Of a DNA stretch of 29,252 nucleotides, positions 21,082 through 29,252 are shown piece after piece (positions within the stretch are counted from its first letter, which is position 1; every line of letters begins with the position of its first letter). The stretch is from a virus. The stretch is taken from the IMG/VR virus record IMGVR_UViG_3300043410_001034, positions 1 to 29,252 of that record. One strand, written 5' to 3'. The translations under genes and the position numbers were made by a program. The notes beneath the pieces are model-generated. The model made no database searches. It saw only the letters and a program-made list of their open reading frames with translations, and was not told the DNA's origin.

Positions 21082-21555
21082 ATGGCCCTGACGGTAGAAC
21101 AGTTTAGGATCAATTTTCCAGAGTTTTCGAATACTCTGACGTATCCGACCTCTGGAATTCAGTTCTGGCTCAACTTCGCCTACCGGATGCTTAATCCCGG
21201 CCGCTGGATGAATGAAATTGATATGGGCGCTTCCTTGTTCACCGCTCATTTTATCGCGCTCGAAGCTCGAAGCCTGCTGGAGTCCAGCTCAGGCGGTATT
21301 CCCGGTATGGGAGTCGGCGGACCCGTCTCTAGTAAGTCTGTGGACAAAGTATCTATCAGCTACGATACCGGGGCTGGAACGGAACCGGGAGCTGGTCACT
21401 GGAATCTGACCAATTACGGAACGCGATTCATTTGGATGGTCAACATTTTCGGGACCGGTCCTATTCAACTCGGTGCTGGGTATACACCTCCATTAAATGG
21501 CCCGGCATGGCCCGGTCCAGACACCATGCCCGGGTTCACCACTTTCGGAAACTAA
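21082..21555 (+). CDS. DUF4054 head-tail connector protein
   Basis: This 157-residue protein starts MALTVEQFRINFPEFSNTLT and has IQFWLNFAYRMLNPGRW, GASLFTAHFIALEARSLLES, a KSVDKVSISYDTG beta segment, and NYGTRFIWMVNIFG near the end. This is the DUF4054 pattern, a small protein of the portal-tail connector. AGGAG precedes the ATG. Its place after the capsid gene and before the gp10-like protein fits a connector role. The family assignment is confident; the exact ring position is inferred. Confidence 0.82.
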   Translation: MALTVEQFRINFPEFSNTLTYPTSGIQFWLNFAYRMLNPGRWMNEIDMGASLFTAHFIALEARSLLESSSGGIPGMGVGGPVSSKSVDKVSISYDTGAGTEPGAGHWNLTNYGTRFIWMVNIFGTGPIQLGAGYTPPLNGPAWPGPDTMPGFTTFGN

Positions 21556-21556
21556 T

Positions 21557-22108
21557 ATGGCTACGTCACTCGAAAAGGTGACGGATAATTTACCTCAGCT
21601 GATGAAACAGCTTAAAGAGCTGGCATCGGCTGATGTTTTAGTTGGTGTACCACAAGAAACGGCAGACCGTAAAGAAGTTGGTTCGCGGGAAATGAATAAC
21701 GCGACATTAGCTTATATTCATGACAATGGGTCACCCGCAGCTAATATCCCAGCTCGACCATTTATGAGGCCCGGCATTCAGGCGGCTAAGGCCTCCGTGG
21801 CAAAAGCTTTTCTCCGCGGGGCTCTAAGAGCTTTAGATGGAAACTCCGACGCCTTAAATATCGCCCTCCACGAAGCCGGGCTCATTGCCCAGCGGAGCAT
21901 CCGCGCTATAATTAACCAAGGTATTCCACCGCCGCTCGCTGATTCTACGTTAAAAGCACGAATTAGATCAGGAAAAGCTGCAAAAGGGGCGAAAGCTGAA
22001 CTCGAAAGTCGGGCAGAAGGAAACGAACCTTCAACTGCAACAGCGAAACCTCTTATTCAAACTGGTCAGCTTAGAAATAGTATCAATTACGTTATCCGGA
22101 AACGCTGA
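21557..22108 (+). CDS. HK97 gp10-like tail-completion protein
   Basis: This 183-residue protein has the family's ADVLVGVPQE segment, the IPARPFMRPGI motif at about residues 63-73, and the helical C-terminal half with a GQLRNSINYVIRKR end. HK97 gp10-like proteins form the connector between head and tail. It starts with ATG at 21557 (GGAA upstream); an earlier in-frame ATG at 21497 falls inside the DUF4054 gene. Its stop overlaps the next ATG (TGATG). Functional placement is based on the family pattern and its neighbours. Confidence 0.78.
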   Translation: MATSLEKVTDNLPQLMKQLKELASADVLVGVPQETADRKEVGSREMNNATLAYIHDNGSPAANIPARPFMRPGIQAAKASVAKAFLRGALRALDGNSDALNIALHEAGLIAQRSIRAIINQGIPPPLADSTLKARIRSGKAAKGAKAELESRAEGNEPSTATAKPLIQTGQLRNSINYVIRKR

Positions 22109-22506
22109 TGCCACTGTTAAATGTTTCGGATGTTTTACTTGATCCGGATTTTGCTACTCGAGTTACCGTAATTCGCCGTCAGGAAATCATCGACGAACAC
22201 GGCCGTTCCCAACTGAAGGAAACAGCTTACCACAACGTCATCGGGGTCCAAACCAGAGACCATCCGAATGACCTTGAAAGACATGATGATTTCGAAGTTA
22301 TGACGAGCACCATTTCTTTTATTACGAAATTTCCTCTGCACGGGCAGGTTCCGGGATACCAACCGGATGTTATTATTTTGAATGGCAACCATTTTTTAGT
22401 TCGGCATCTGGACCCGTATCCGAAGTTCGGTGAGGGATTTTACGAAGCTATTTGCGAGAGCATGGACCGAAATGACAATGCGTCAAGAGTACCTCGGTAC
22501 AGATAA
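22108..22506 (+). CDS. Conserved connector or neck protein, 132 residues
   Basis: This beta-rich protein includes DPDFATRVTVIRRQEIIDEH, MTSTISFITKFPLHGQVPGY and the end [16 protein letters not shown]. The last motif recurs in phage proteins encoded after gp10-like genes, which usually function at the head-tail joint. No transmembrane or catalytic feature is seen. Its start overlaps the previous stop. The gene overlaps the next by 35 bases. Function is inferred from context. Confidence 0.6.
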   Translation: MPLLNVSDVLLDPDFATRVTVIRRQEIIDEHGRSQLKETAYHNVIGVQTRDHPNDLERHDDFEVMTSTISFITKFPLHGQVPGYQPDVIILNGNHFLVRHLDPYPKFGEGFYEAICESMDRNDNASRVPRYR

Positions 22507-22837
22507 CTTTCCAGAACTGCCACCTTTTAAGATTGGGGACACCTTTCTTCTTGGTTGCATTAAAAAGGACTCCTCTGGCGTACCTGAAAATCTGACGGGA
22601 GTTCTCATCCGCTCGATGATCCGCTCGATGGCCGGGGAATTGGTCCAAGAACTTACTGTGGTTAAAGGAGACCAGACGTCAAGCCCGGGCACTTTTACTT
22701 TGTCTGCGGCACCAGTCGACACCATGGACTGGCCCTCTGAGTTTTGCCACATGGATATCAAGTTCTTTATTGACGGTCAGATTGTTAGTTCTCAGACTGT
22801 AGTGCTTCCGGTAGAGACTGGGGAAACGCATGATTGA
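22472..22837 (+). CDS. Phage structural protein, BppU-like fold suspected
   Basis: This 121-residue protein is beta-rich ([18 protein letters not shown], then [36 protein letters not shown], and [12 protein letters not shown]). The alternating hydrophobic strands with small turns resemble the N-terminal domain of BppU-type baseplate and fibre-linking proteins. The start is ATG at 22472 or 22478; neither has a good SD, so translation is probably coupled to the preceding gene. It is followed by the collagen-like fibre gene with an eight-base overlap, so it may attach the fibres. The domain link is tentative. Confidence 0.55.
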   Translation: MTMRQEYLGTDNFPELPPFKIGDTFLLGCIKKDSSGVPENLTGVLIRSMIRSMAGELVQELTVVKGDQTSSPGTFTLSAAPVDTMDWPSEFCHMDIKFFIDGQIVSSQTVVLPVETGETHD

Positions 22838-25385
22838 AGTTACTCCGCTTTATACTGTCGATGTATTCCCAGAATATAGAACCGCTGTCGTTATTGTCGG
22901 AGCTGAAGACCTCGGCGGAGCACTAGCGGCTAAAGTATATGCGGAACAAGCCGCGGCCTCTGCCGCTTTAGCGCTGGAAACTGGTATTCAAAATGCTTAC
23001 GTCGAAGGCGATGACCTTTACATCGAGCGTAATGATGGGGTTCTTTTTGACGCAGGCAACGTTCGAGGACCCACAGGGCCTGCTTCGACGATTCCGGGGC
23101 CGACTGGTCCGACCGGCCCGCAGGGTAACGATGGACCAGCTGGACCTACTGGGGCTACCGGACCCAGTGGGATTCAGGGTGAGATAGGTCCTACCGGTCC
23201 CAGTGGTGCGACAGGCCCCATTGGTCCAAGCGGTCCATCCGGCGCTACGGGTCCTATCGGCGAAATTGGGCCAACTGGTTCAACCGGTCCACAAGGGATT
23301 CAAGGTAATGTTGGAGCAACAGGACCACAGGGAGATGTTGGAGCAACTGGACCACAGGGCTTACAGGGAGATGTTGGCGCAACCGGTCCATCCGGGGTTC
23401 AAGGTCCCACAGGACCTGAAGGAGCTATTGGAGCTACTGGGCCTAGTGGTTTACAGGGCGCCGTCGGGGCTACTGGCCCATCTGGCCCACAAGGAGACGT
23501 AGGACCCGCAGGTGCTACTGGCCCATCCGGAATCGCCGGTGACGTAGGCCCGACTGGTCCATCAGGTGCAACAGGCGCTACCGGTGCAACAGGTCCGTCG
23601 GGGTCGACCGGCCCCACAGGGCCTACGGGCGCTACCGGCCCACAAGGGACTTCAATAACAATCAAAGGTTCAGTTCCAACATCTAGTGATTTACCAACTG
23701 TCGGAAATCTACCCGGCGATGGCTATATCACTTCTGATACCGGTCATCTTTGGGTCTGGACTGGATTAGCGTGGGATGACGTCGGTAGTATCGTCGGGCC
23801 TACTGGGCCAGCTGGAGCTACTGGCCCGGCTGGATTAGATGGGCCGACCGGGGCGACGGGTCCGCAAGGTGATATCGGCCCGACTGGCCCATCCGGTGCG
23901 CAGGGTGTTGATGGACCTACCGGTGCAACAGGCCCTGTCGGCGCTACGGGGCCTCAAGGTATACAGGGTGATGTTGGTGCAACTGGCCCTACCGGCCCGC
24001 AAGGTCCCGTCGGAGCTACCGGCCCTACCGGATTAACAGGGGCTACAGGCCCACAGGGAGACGTTGGTGCTACCGGGCCAACCGGATTAACGGGAGCTAC
24101 TGGTCCGCAAGGAATTCAGGGAGATGTTGGCGCAACTGGGCCTGTTGGTGCAACAGGACCTGTCGGGGCTACAGGTTTAACTGGGGCCACCGGTTTAACC
24201 GGAGCCACCGGGCCGGCTGGAGCCACAGGCCCTATCGGGGCCACAGGGCCTCAAGGAATTGCTGGGCCTACTGGACCCACTGGCGTTACCGGTCCAACTG
24301 GAGTCGGTGTTACGGGCGCCACCGGGGCTACGGGTCCTACCGGAGCTGGTGGTGCGTATGGTTATTGGGGTGCTTTTTACGATACAACAAACCAATCGGC
24401 AGCAGCAACAAATACAGCTTATTCGATAAACATTAGCAACACCGACCCAAACAGCAATGGTGTTTCTATTGTGTCGAGTAATCGTATTACTTTTGCAAAC
24501 GCCGGTATCTATACGATTAATGCATCCGTAATGTTCGAAAATACGGACACTCAAATCCACAATGGGTTACTGTGGTTCCGTAAAAACGATACTGGAGCGA
24601 CCGGAGATATCGCAGACAGCAGTAGTGATGTATCAGTTCCAAACTCGCATGGTGGTGTTCCGGGATTTGTAATCGTTACAGTACCGATGACGTTGCAGTT
24701 ATTGGCCGGGGATTACATTCAGTTAATGTGGGCAACGGACAATACCGCAATCCGTATTCCCACAGTAACACCGAGTGTTGGGCCGGTGGCGCCGGGCGTT
24801 ATAGTTTCAGTTCAACAAGTTCTTTACACGCAGCTTGGGCCTACTGGCGCAACTGGAGCAACCGGTCCTATCGGCGCAACCGGTCCTATCGGCGCGACTG
24901 GCCCAGTCGGAGCGACCGGATTAACCGGGGCAACAGGGCCTACTGGACTTACAGGTTCTGTGGGGCCAGCTGGTGCGACTGGACCTACTGGGCTTACTGG
25001 TGCTACAGGACCTACTGGATTAACAGGAGCAACAGGACCGGTTGGCGCGACTGGCCCAGCCGGGGCGACCGGACCCACGGGGTTATACTCGACAGTCTCT
25101 GATGACAATTCAACAGCGACAGCGCTGTATCCAGTATTTGTTGGAGCAACTGGGCCTGTTTCCACCAGTAAAATCAATCTGGCGAAACTTAAATACACAC
25201 CATTAACTGGCGAATTGGTAGCACCTCAATTAACGGCTTCAAATGGTATTGTGGTTAACGCGAATACAATAACCAGCAATTGCACCATAGCCTCCGGCAA
25301 TAACGCTATGTCAGCCGGGCCAATAAGTATCGCTGATGGGGTAACCGTGACTATAGCCGCTAATTCTATCTGGGTGATCTTATGA
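22830..25385 (+). CDS. Collagen-like and C1q-like tail fibre protein
   Basis: This 851-residue protein is built of modules. Residues 1-79 form an N-terminal attachment part. Then come three Gly-X-Y collagen-like segments (about 80-273, 323-506 and 670-750), mostly GPTGP, GATGP and PQG repeats. Between the first two is a module with [17 protein letters not shown] and GHLWVWTG. Residues about 507-668 form a C1q/TNF-like beta domain ([18 protein letters not shown], later [15 protein letters not shown]), and a beta-rich C-terminus ends the protein. Such proteins form trimeric fibres that bind the host surface. The Gly codons vary freely while the protein repeat is kept. The stop overlaps the next gene by four bases. 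Confidence 0.88.
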   Translation: MIEVTPLYTVDVFPEYRTAVVIVGAEDLGGALAAKVYAEQAAASAALALETGIQNAYVEGDDLYIERNDGVLFDAGNVRGPTGPASTIPGPTGPTGPQGNDGPAGPTGATGPSGIQGEIGPTGPSGATGPIGPSGPSGATGPIGEIGPTGSTGPQGIQGNVGATGPQGDVGATGPQGLQGDVGATGPSGVQGPTGPEGAIGATGPSGLQGAVGATGPSGPQGDVGPAGATGPSGIAGDVGPTGPSGATGATGATGPSGSTGPTGPTGATGPQGTSITIKGSVPTSSDLPTVGNLPGDGYITSDTGHLWVWTGLAWDDVGSIVGPTGPAGATGPAGLDGPTGATGPQGDIGPTGPSGAQGVDGPTGATGPVGATGPQGIQGDVGATGPTGPQGPVGATGPTGLTGATGPQGDVGATGPTGLTGATGPQGIQGDVGATGPVGATGPVGATGLTGATGLTGATGPAGATGPIGATGPQGIAGPTGPTGVTGPTGVGVTGATGATGPTGAGGAYGYWGAFYDTTNQSAAATNTAYSINISNTDPNSNGVSIVSSNRITFANAGIYTINASVMFENTDTQIHNGLLWFRKNDTGATGDIADSSSDVSVPNSHGGVPGFVIVTVPMTLQLLAGDYIQLMWATDNTAIRIPTVTPSVGPVAPGVIVSVQQVLYTQLGPTGATGATGPIGATGPIGATGPVGATGLTGATGPTGLTGSVGPAGATGPTGLTGATGPTGLTGATGPVGATGPAGATGPTGLYSTVSDDNSTATALYPVFVGATGPVSTSKINLAKLKYTPLTGELVAPQLTASNGIVVNANTITSNCTIASGNNAMSAGPISIADGVTVTIAANSIWVIL

Positions 25386-26620
25386 CACTGACGCTTTCCG
25401 GTACTAACGGGATTGGAAATGCTACTTGGACTACGGCTACGCGTCCGGCATCTCCAACTCCGGGACAACAAGGATACAACAGTACCATAGCCAGTGTTGA
25501 AACGTGGAACGGTTCTGCTTGGGTGTCAGGCGGCAATTTACTACTTCAATCGGTTCAGACGGCAAATTTTACAGCGGTTGCGGGAAATTCCTATCCGGTC
25601 AATACGGCCTCAGGTGCTGTTACTGTTACACTCCCTGCATCCCCTACCCCCGGCCAACAGATCAATGTGTTCGACTATGCGGGAACGGCTGCGACCAATA
25701 ACATTACGATCAATCCGAACGGTAGTAAGATCCATGGCTCTGGTGCTATTGCGACTGTTTCAGCGGTCCGCGCATCAGTGACTTTAGCTTATGCTGATGC
25801 GACTCAAGGATGGGTTGATGTCGCAATCGGGAATGCCACATATCTCCCGCAAGCTTATTCAATTTCATATCTCATCGCGGCTGGTGGGGGTGGTGGTGCT
25901 AGTTATAGTAGTGGCTCCGGCGGTGCGGGTGGCGCAGGCGGATTGTTGACTGGGACATCGACCCTTTCTGTTGGTACTAATTATTCTTTTGTAGTTGGTG
26001 CTGGTGGTAGCGTCGGTGCAGGTAATGGTAATAATGGAAGTCCCGGTAATAACACAACAGGCTTGAGTTTAACCGCTTTAGCTGGAGGCTATGGTGGAGC
26101 AGGTTCAACCAATCAAGCAGGCGGCAGCGGTGGGTCTGGTGGTGGTGGTGGATGCTCCAATGGAGGCGCGTCAGCTGGAGGTTCAGGTACAAGTGGACAA
26201 GGCAATAGCGGCGGGGCTGGATCATCGGACAATGTTACTTACCGCACTGGTGGTGGTGGTGGCGGTGCCGGTGGTGCCGGTGGTTCGGGGGCAACTGCTT
26301 ACGGTGGCGTCGGAATTTCAAGTTCCATTACTGGATCTGCGGTTTATTATTGCGGCGGTGGCGGCACCGCTTCTGGTGGTGGTAGCGGTAGTGGTGGCGG
26401 CGGCGGTACTGCCGGAAATAATGGAACAGCGAACACAGGTGGCGGTGGTGGGGCAGCTGTCCAATCATCCATGGCCGGAGGTTCAGGCGGCTCGGGTGTC
26501 GTCATCCTCTCTGTACCAACAATCGCTTACTCAGGAATAACCACAGGTTCCCCGACGGTTACAACCTCTGGTTCAAACACCATTATTAAGTTCACTTCTT
26601 CAGGGAGCTACACAGCATGA
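25382..26620 (+). CDS. Glycine-rich fibre or adhesin protein (paralogue 1)
   Basis: This 412-residue protein has a beta-rich N-terminal half ([20 protein letters not shown], then [20 protein letters not shown]). A long Gly/Ser/Ala-rich core follows (about 165-370, with runs of five to six glycines). It ends [20 protein letters not shown]. The Gly-rich core with this end matches the Gly_rich_2-type domain of aquatic phage fibres, probably a receptor-binding or shaft domain. It is 38 bases identical in one segment to the paralogue at 26985 (25637-25674 versus 27204-27241), and nearly identical in protein at the C-terminus. It overlaps the 123-residue gene by four bases. Confidence 0.8.
   Translation: MTLTLSGTNGIGNATWTTATRPASPTPGQQGYNSTIASVETWNGSAWVSGGNLLLQSVQTANFTAVAGNSYPVNTASGAVTVTLPASPTPGQQINVFDYAGTAATNNITINPNGSKIHGSGAIATVSAVRASVTLAYADATQGWVDVAIGNATYLPQAYSISYLIAAGGGGGASYSSGSGGAGGAGGLLTGTSTLSVGTNYSFVVGAGGSVGAGNGNNGSPGNNTTGLSLTALAGGYGGAGSTNQAGGSGGSGGGGGCSNGGASAGGSGTSGQGNSGGAGSSDNVTYRTGGGGGGAGGAGGSGATAYGGVGISSSITGSAVYYCGGGGTASGGGSGSGGGGGTAGNNGTANTGGGGGAAVQSSMAGGSGGSGVVILSVPTIAYSGITTGSPTVTTSGSNTIIKFTSSGSYTA
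25637..25674 (+). repeat. 38-base direct repeat, copy 1
   Basis: Identical over 38 bases to positions 27204-27241. It encodes the same [12 protein letters not shown] segment in both glycine-rich genes. The bases on either side already differ between the copies. Confidence 0.85.
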
Positions 26621-26988
26621 GCCATTACGCAAAAGTCCTCGACGGAAAAGTCATTCAAGTCATTGTCGCTGAAGCAGAATTCTTTGAATCTTTCATCGAT
26701 TCTTCCCCCGGCACATGGATTCAAACATCGTACAATACTCGCGGAAATGTTCACTATAGTACTGAAACCGGAGAACCGTCAGCTGACCAAAGTAAAGCTC
26801 TTCGAGGTAATTACGCTGGCATTGGTTTCACTTATGACCACACTAATGATGTCTTTTACCCGCCAAGACCTTTTCCAAGCTGGACATTGAACGAAACGAC
26901 TTGGTTGTGGGAAGCACCTGTAGCTTATCCCGAGGACGGAAAACACTACGCGTGGGACGAATCGACACTGACTTGGGTTGAACAATGA
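26617..26988 (+). CDS. Conserved 123-residue virion protein between glycine-rich genes
   Basis: This protein has RGNVHYSTETGEPS, then RGNYAGIGFTYDHTNDVFYP, PPRPFPSWTLNETTWLWEAP and DGKHYAWDESTLTWVEQ. Proteins with this series of aromatic motifs are frequent in marine phage genomes, usually next to fibre or tail genes, with unknown function. They look beta-rich with a C-terminal Trp-containing turn. It is coupled to both neighbours by ATGA overlaps, so it is expressed together with the glycine-rich fibres. It might be a chaperone or attachment protein for them. Confidence 0.75.
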   Translation: MSHYAKVLDGKVIQVIVAEAEFFESFIDSSPGTWIQTSYNTRGNVHYSTETGEPSADQSKALRGNYAGIGFTYDHTNDVFYPPRPFPSWTLNETTWLWEAPVAYPEDGKHYAWDESTLTWVEQ

Positions 26989-28154
26989 GCGGGGCTGTTA
27001 AGTTCTTACTGCCGTCTGGTGGATCAACCACTCTCACCGGTACAGATACCGCAGTAAACTCAACCGTTTCTGTACCGTCGGTCGATGGGGCCATAGTGCT
27101 GGCTTTCAAACAGGCTTCTGTTCAAACAGCGAACTTTACTGCTGCCGCTTGGAATAGTTACCCCGTCAATACGACTACTGGTCCGGTAACGGTAACGCTT
27201 CCGGCATCCCCTACCCCCGGCCAACAGATCAATGTGTTCGATTATGCTGGCACAGCCGCTTCTAATAACATTACGGTCAATCCAAATGGCGGGAAGATCA
27301 ATGGCAGTGTGGTTAACGCGATTGTTTCGACAAGCAGAGCATCTATTACTTTGGTCTACGTCGATTCGACGCAAGGTTGGGTCGATATAGCTATTGGGAA
27401 TACAAACTACCTCTCGCAGCCATATTCAAGTTCCTATCTTGTTGTCGCGGGCGGTGGTGGAGGTATAGCGGGCGGCGGCGGTGCTGGTGGTGTACTACAA
27501 TCGGCAAGTTTTACTTTATATACCCAAACGGTTTACACAATAACTGTTGGCGCTGGAGGTAGCTCCTCCAACGGGTCAAACAGCGTAATAAGCTCTTCTT
27601 TAGGTACTGTAACATCCATTGGCGGCGGTACGGGTGGCGGATATAGTAGTACTAACGGAACATCGGGAGGCTCGGGCGGTGGCGGTGGCGGCGGGTCTAC
27701 GACCTCAGCCGGAAGTGGGACTGCTGGACAAGGCTCTGCTGGTGGTTCTGGAGCAACCTCATCCGGCGGCGGGGGCGGCGGTGCTGGTGGGACTGGTAGT
27801 GCTAGCTCTGGAGGAGTGGGAGGAACTGGCGGTACAGGGATTTCCTCTTCGATTACTGGAGCTTCTGTTAATTACGCTGGTGGCGGTGGCGGTGGCGGAA
27901 ATAGTAGTGGCGGTTCAGCTTCTTATGGCGGAGGCGCTGGAAATACAGCTTCAGGAACCGCAGGGACTGTAAACACTGGTGGTGGGTCCGGTGGTGGCTA
28001 CGCTGGGCAGGGGGCCAACGGAGGTTCAGGCGTTGTAATCCTTTCCGTTCCCACGGCGAACTACTCCGGCGTTACCACAGGATCTCCTACTGTGACCACT
28101 TCAGGTTCTAACACCATCATCAAATTCACTTCCTCGGGGAGCTACACGGCATGA
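26985..28154 (+). CDS. Glycine-rich fibre or adhesin protein (paralogue 2)
   Basis: This 389-residue paralogue of the gene at 25382 has the same layout: TLTGTDTAVNSTVSVPSVDG N-terminus, [20 protein letters not shown], then a Gly/Ser-rich core (about 150-350) and a near-identical C-terminal 30 residues, with one substitution (V for I in YSGVTTG). The N-terminal 40 residues are unlike those of paralogue 1. At DNA level the C-termini differ by many synonymous changes, so they have diverged under protein-level constraint. Probably a second receptor-binding or shaft subunit. Confidence 0.8.
   Translation: MSGAVKFLLPSGGSTTLTGTDTAVNSTVSVPSVDGAIVLAFKQASVQTANFTAAAWNSYPVNTTTGPVTVTLPASPTPGQQINVFDYAGTAASNNITVNPNGGKINGSVVNAIVSTSRASITLVYVDSTQGWVDIAIGNTNYLSQPYSSSYLVVAGGGGGIAGGGGAGGVLQSASFTLYTQTVYTITVGAGGSSSNGSNSVISSSLGTVTSIGGGTGGGYSSTNGTSGGSGGGGGGGSTTSAGSGTAGQGSAGGSGATSSGGGGGGAGGTGSASSGGVGGTGGTGISSSITGASVNYAGGGGGGGNSSGGSASYGGGAGNTASGTAGTVNTGGGSGGGYAGQGANGGSGVVILSVPTANYSGVTTGSPTVTTSGSNTIIKFTSSGSYTA
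27204..27241 (+). repeat. 38-base direct repeat, copy 2
   Basis: Identical to positions 25637-25674 in the upstream paralogue. The sequence diverges at 27242 (T here, C in copy 1) and before 27204. Confidence 0.85.
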
Positions 28155-28999
28155 GTTCAAGTGCGCTTAAAACAAACGCCGTTCAAGTAGGACAATCGGC
28201 AACTCCAACGAATAACATGACTTGGTATCAGCCGAATACGCCAGACGGTAGTATTCGGTTGGGTCGTGGAAACGTTGATGCAATTACGCAAGACGTTCTT
28301 ACCATAGATGCTAATGGGGATCTAATAACAGCAGGTGGTATTCTTATTCCCGGCCAATACGCTGGAAGCTTCTCAGATGGTGTCGTCTTAGATTACGTAG
28401 CCGGAACAGCGCGCGTTATTGCCGGTGCTTCTGACGGGGTAAGTTTCTATAACAACGGACCGGCTAGTCCTGCAAAACTCGGTGGTTTTGATGCATCTGG
28501 TAACCTTACGGTAAATAACAACGTACCTGTGGCCAGAATGGTTCAAGGTACGGCGCAAACAACTAATGGAGCTAATACTTACGGATATACCGGCATACCA
28601 AGCTGGTGTAAGCGGCTTACTTTAGTTTTTAGCGGGGTATTGAATACAGGTGGTACTTTTATAAATCTGGGTTCAGGTAGTTATGCTTCCTCTGGGTACA
28701 GCACTTTTGAGACACGAACAGCATCAAACGCAGTTACTACGTTTGCCTCAACGGTCAATAATGGGTGGCCTATAGGCTCTACCACGGCTCTTAGTGGATC
28801 AGTAATTTTTACGCTCGTTAATTCGGCTACGAATGCGTGGGCGATATCGGGCGGCTTTTATTCTTCTTCTGCGTCAACAATGTATACATACGGCGGCTTT
28901 ATAGCATTAAGCGGAGCCCTTGATCGCATTCAAATTTACGGCGGGAGTGGGCTAACTAATTTTACTGGCGGCTCAGTCAACATCATCTACGAGGGCTAA
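28151..28999 (+). CDS. Fibre-like protein, 282 residues
   Basis: This Gly/Ser/Thr/Asn-rich, beta-rich protein starts MSSSALKTNAVQVGQSATPT and has a repeated short beta pattern in the middle (AGTARVIAGASDGVSFYNNG, then GGFDASGNLTVNNNV). The C-terminal half (PSWCKRLTLVFSGVLNTGG, ending GGSVNIIYEG) looks like a tail-fibre C-terminal domain. It begins with an ATGA overlap with the second glycine-rich gene. Such N-terminal beta-repeats with a C-terminal domain resemble phage tail-fibre and tailspike proteins. Receptor unknown. Confidence 0.65.
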   Translation: MSSSALKTNAVQVGQSATPTNNMTWYQPNTPDGSIRLGRGNVDAITQDVLTIDANGDLITAGGILIPGQYAGSFSDGVVLDYVAGTARVIAGASDGVSFYNNGPASPAKLGGFDASGNLTVNNNVPVARMVQGTAQTTNGANTYGYTGIPSWCKRLTLVFSGVLNTGGTFINLGSGSYASSGYSTFETRTASNAVTTFASTVNNGWPIGSTTALSGSVIFTLVNSATNAWAISGGFYSSSASTMYTYGGFIALSGALDRIQIYGGSGLTNFTGGSVNIIYEG

Positions 29000-29002
29000 A
29001 CA

Positions 29003-29252
29003 ATGACAATTTTCGTCGATGGTGAAATTTTAACGGCTGAAGCTTTAAATCAAGCCCTTCAGGAAGCCTCGCAAGGGGCTACTGGCCCTGTCGGGGCTAC
29101 CGGCCCTGTCGGCGCTACCGGGCCGCAAGGGATCTCGGCTACTATCAAAGGTTCTGTGGCCACAATAGCTGACTTGCCGCCGGACCCTGAGATTAACGAT
29201 GCCTATATCGTTCTTTCTAACGGCCATCTTTACATCTGGGGCGGAAGCAGTT
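29003..29252 (+). CDS. Collagen-like fibre protein, C-terminus outside window
   Basis: The frame is open from ATG at 29003 to the end of the window (83 codons). It starts MTIFVDGEILTAEALNQALQ and then has [19 protein letters not shown], a collagen-like run. Next comes ISATIKGSVATIADLPPDPE, then a GHLYIWGG segment. The last two parts repeat the module found at about residues 276-315 of the fibre at 22830, so the two proteins share a building plan. The gene continues beyond the window. Confidence 0.8.
   Translation, partial: MTIFVDGEILTAEALNQALQEASQGATGPVGATGPVGATGPQGISATIKGSVATIADLPPDPEINDAYIVLSNGHLYIWGGSS

Noticed and set aside
23399-23665. Long minus-strand open frame rich in Pro-Val-Ala-Pro across the collagen-like gene
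   Set aside because: It is the mirror of the Gly-X-Y repeat on the other strand; no SD or start context supports it, and similar mirror frames appear at 24824-25198.
23070-24350. Repeated DNA that at first glance could suggest a CRISPR-like or satellite array
   Set aside because: Repeat units are 9-18 base Gly-X-Y codons with varying synonymous bases and no constant spacer length, inside one open frame.
26091-26540. 149-residue plus-strand frame inside the glycine-rich gene
   Set aside because: The other frame (25382-26620) keeps a recognisable domain and coupled start and stop; this one is an out-of-frame by-product of GGN-rich DNA.
22830-29252. Possible diversity-generating retroelement in the adhesin locus
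   Set aside because: No reverse transcriptase is in the window and no template/variable pair with A-specific changes was seen.
1-29252. tRNA, rRNA, integrase or transposase genes
   Set aside because: None could be seen by reading; a tRNA scan was not possible here. The only mobile element recognised is the homing endonuclease.

Overview
The window is a continuous piece of a tailed double-stranded DNA phage (Caudoviricetes). Nearly every base is coding, genes are joined by 1-, 4- or 8-base overlaps, and the set is a classic virion set: small and large terminase, DUF1073-type portal, MuF-type head protein, lysis cassette, DUF2213 protease, cement protein, DUF2184-type major capsid protein, DUF4054 and gp10-like connector proteins, then large repetitive fibre proteins. 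Sigma70-like promoters, Shine-Dalgarno (SD) sites and an M15-type endolysin fit a Gram-negative bacterial host, but the host cannot be named from the sequence. The fibre modules (collagen-like, C1q-like and glycine-rich domains, and a small protein with PPRPFPSW and WEAPVAYP motifs) resemble those I associate with aquatic phages. No integrase, CRISPR array, tRNA or rRNA gene was seen.

Layout. Positions 1-1797 are a leftward block: a DUF669 protein (cut by the window edge), a RecA/AAA_24-like ATPase (Sak4-like) and a small helical protein, probably a recombination module. Positions 1798-1929 are a divergent control region with a rightward promoter that carries a near-perfect palindrome between its -35 and -10 boxes. 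The rightward early block (1930-9909) begins with a small helix-turn-helix protein and a 741-residue primase-polymerase/DUF3987 protein. An AT-rich, repeat-bearing gap follows (4379-4616, a replication-origin candidate). Then come a PD-(D/E)XK nuclease, dUTPase, dCMP-type deaminase, a HAD phosphatase and many small genes, several of them DNA-binding or membrane proteins. Four small genes or nested ORFs (5377, 7776, 9757 and the internal start at 16161) are easy to miss.

Positions 9919-22506 are the packaging, head, lysis and connector block. An inverted repeat stands in front of the small terminase gene. The portal protein carries a complete Nudix box in its C-terminal extension. The lysis genes (two small membrane proteins and an endolysin) sit inside the head genes. 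The protease gene has an in-frame internal start with its own SD and a sharp change in lysine codon use, suggesting a nested scaffold protein. A free-standing GIY-YIG homing endonuclease gene follows the capsid gene. It is preceded by a hairpin that hides its ribosome binding site, with a promoter placed so that its own transcript would lack one arm of the hairpin, the same arrangement as T4 I-TevI. Positions 22472-29252 are fibre and adsorption genes: a collagen-like fibre, two glycine-rich paralogues flanking a 123-residue protein, another fibre protein and the start of a second collagen-like gene.

The early block would supply recombination, PrimPol-based replication and nucleotide supply. 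The late block packages DNA, builds and matures the head, lyses the host and makes the host-binding fibres. Tail tube, sheath and tape-measure genes are not in the window.
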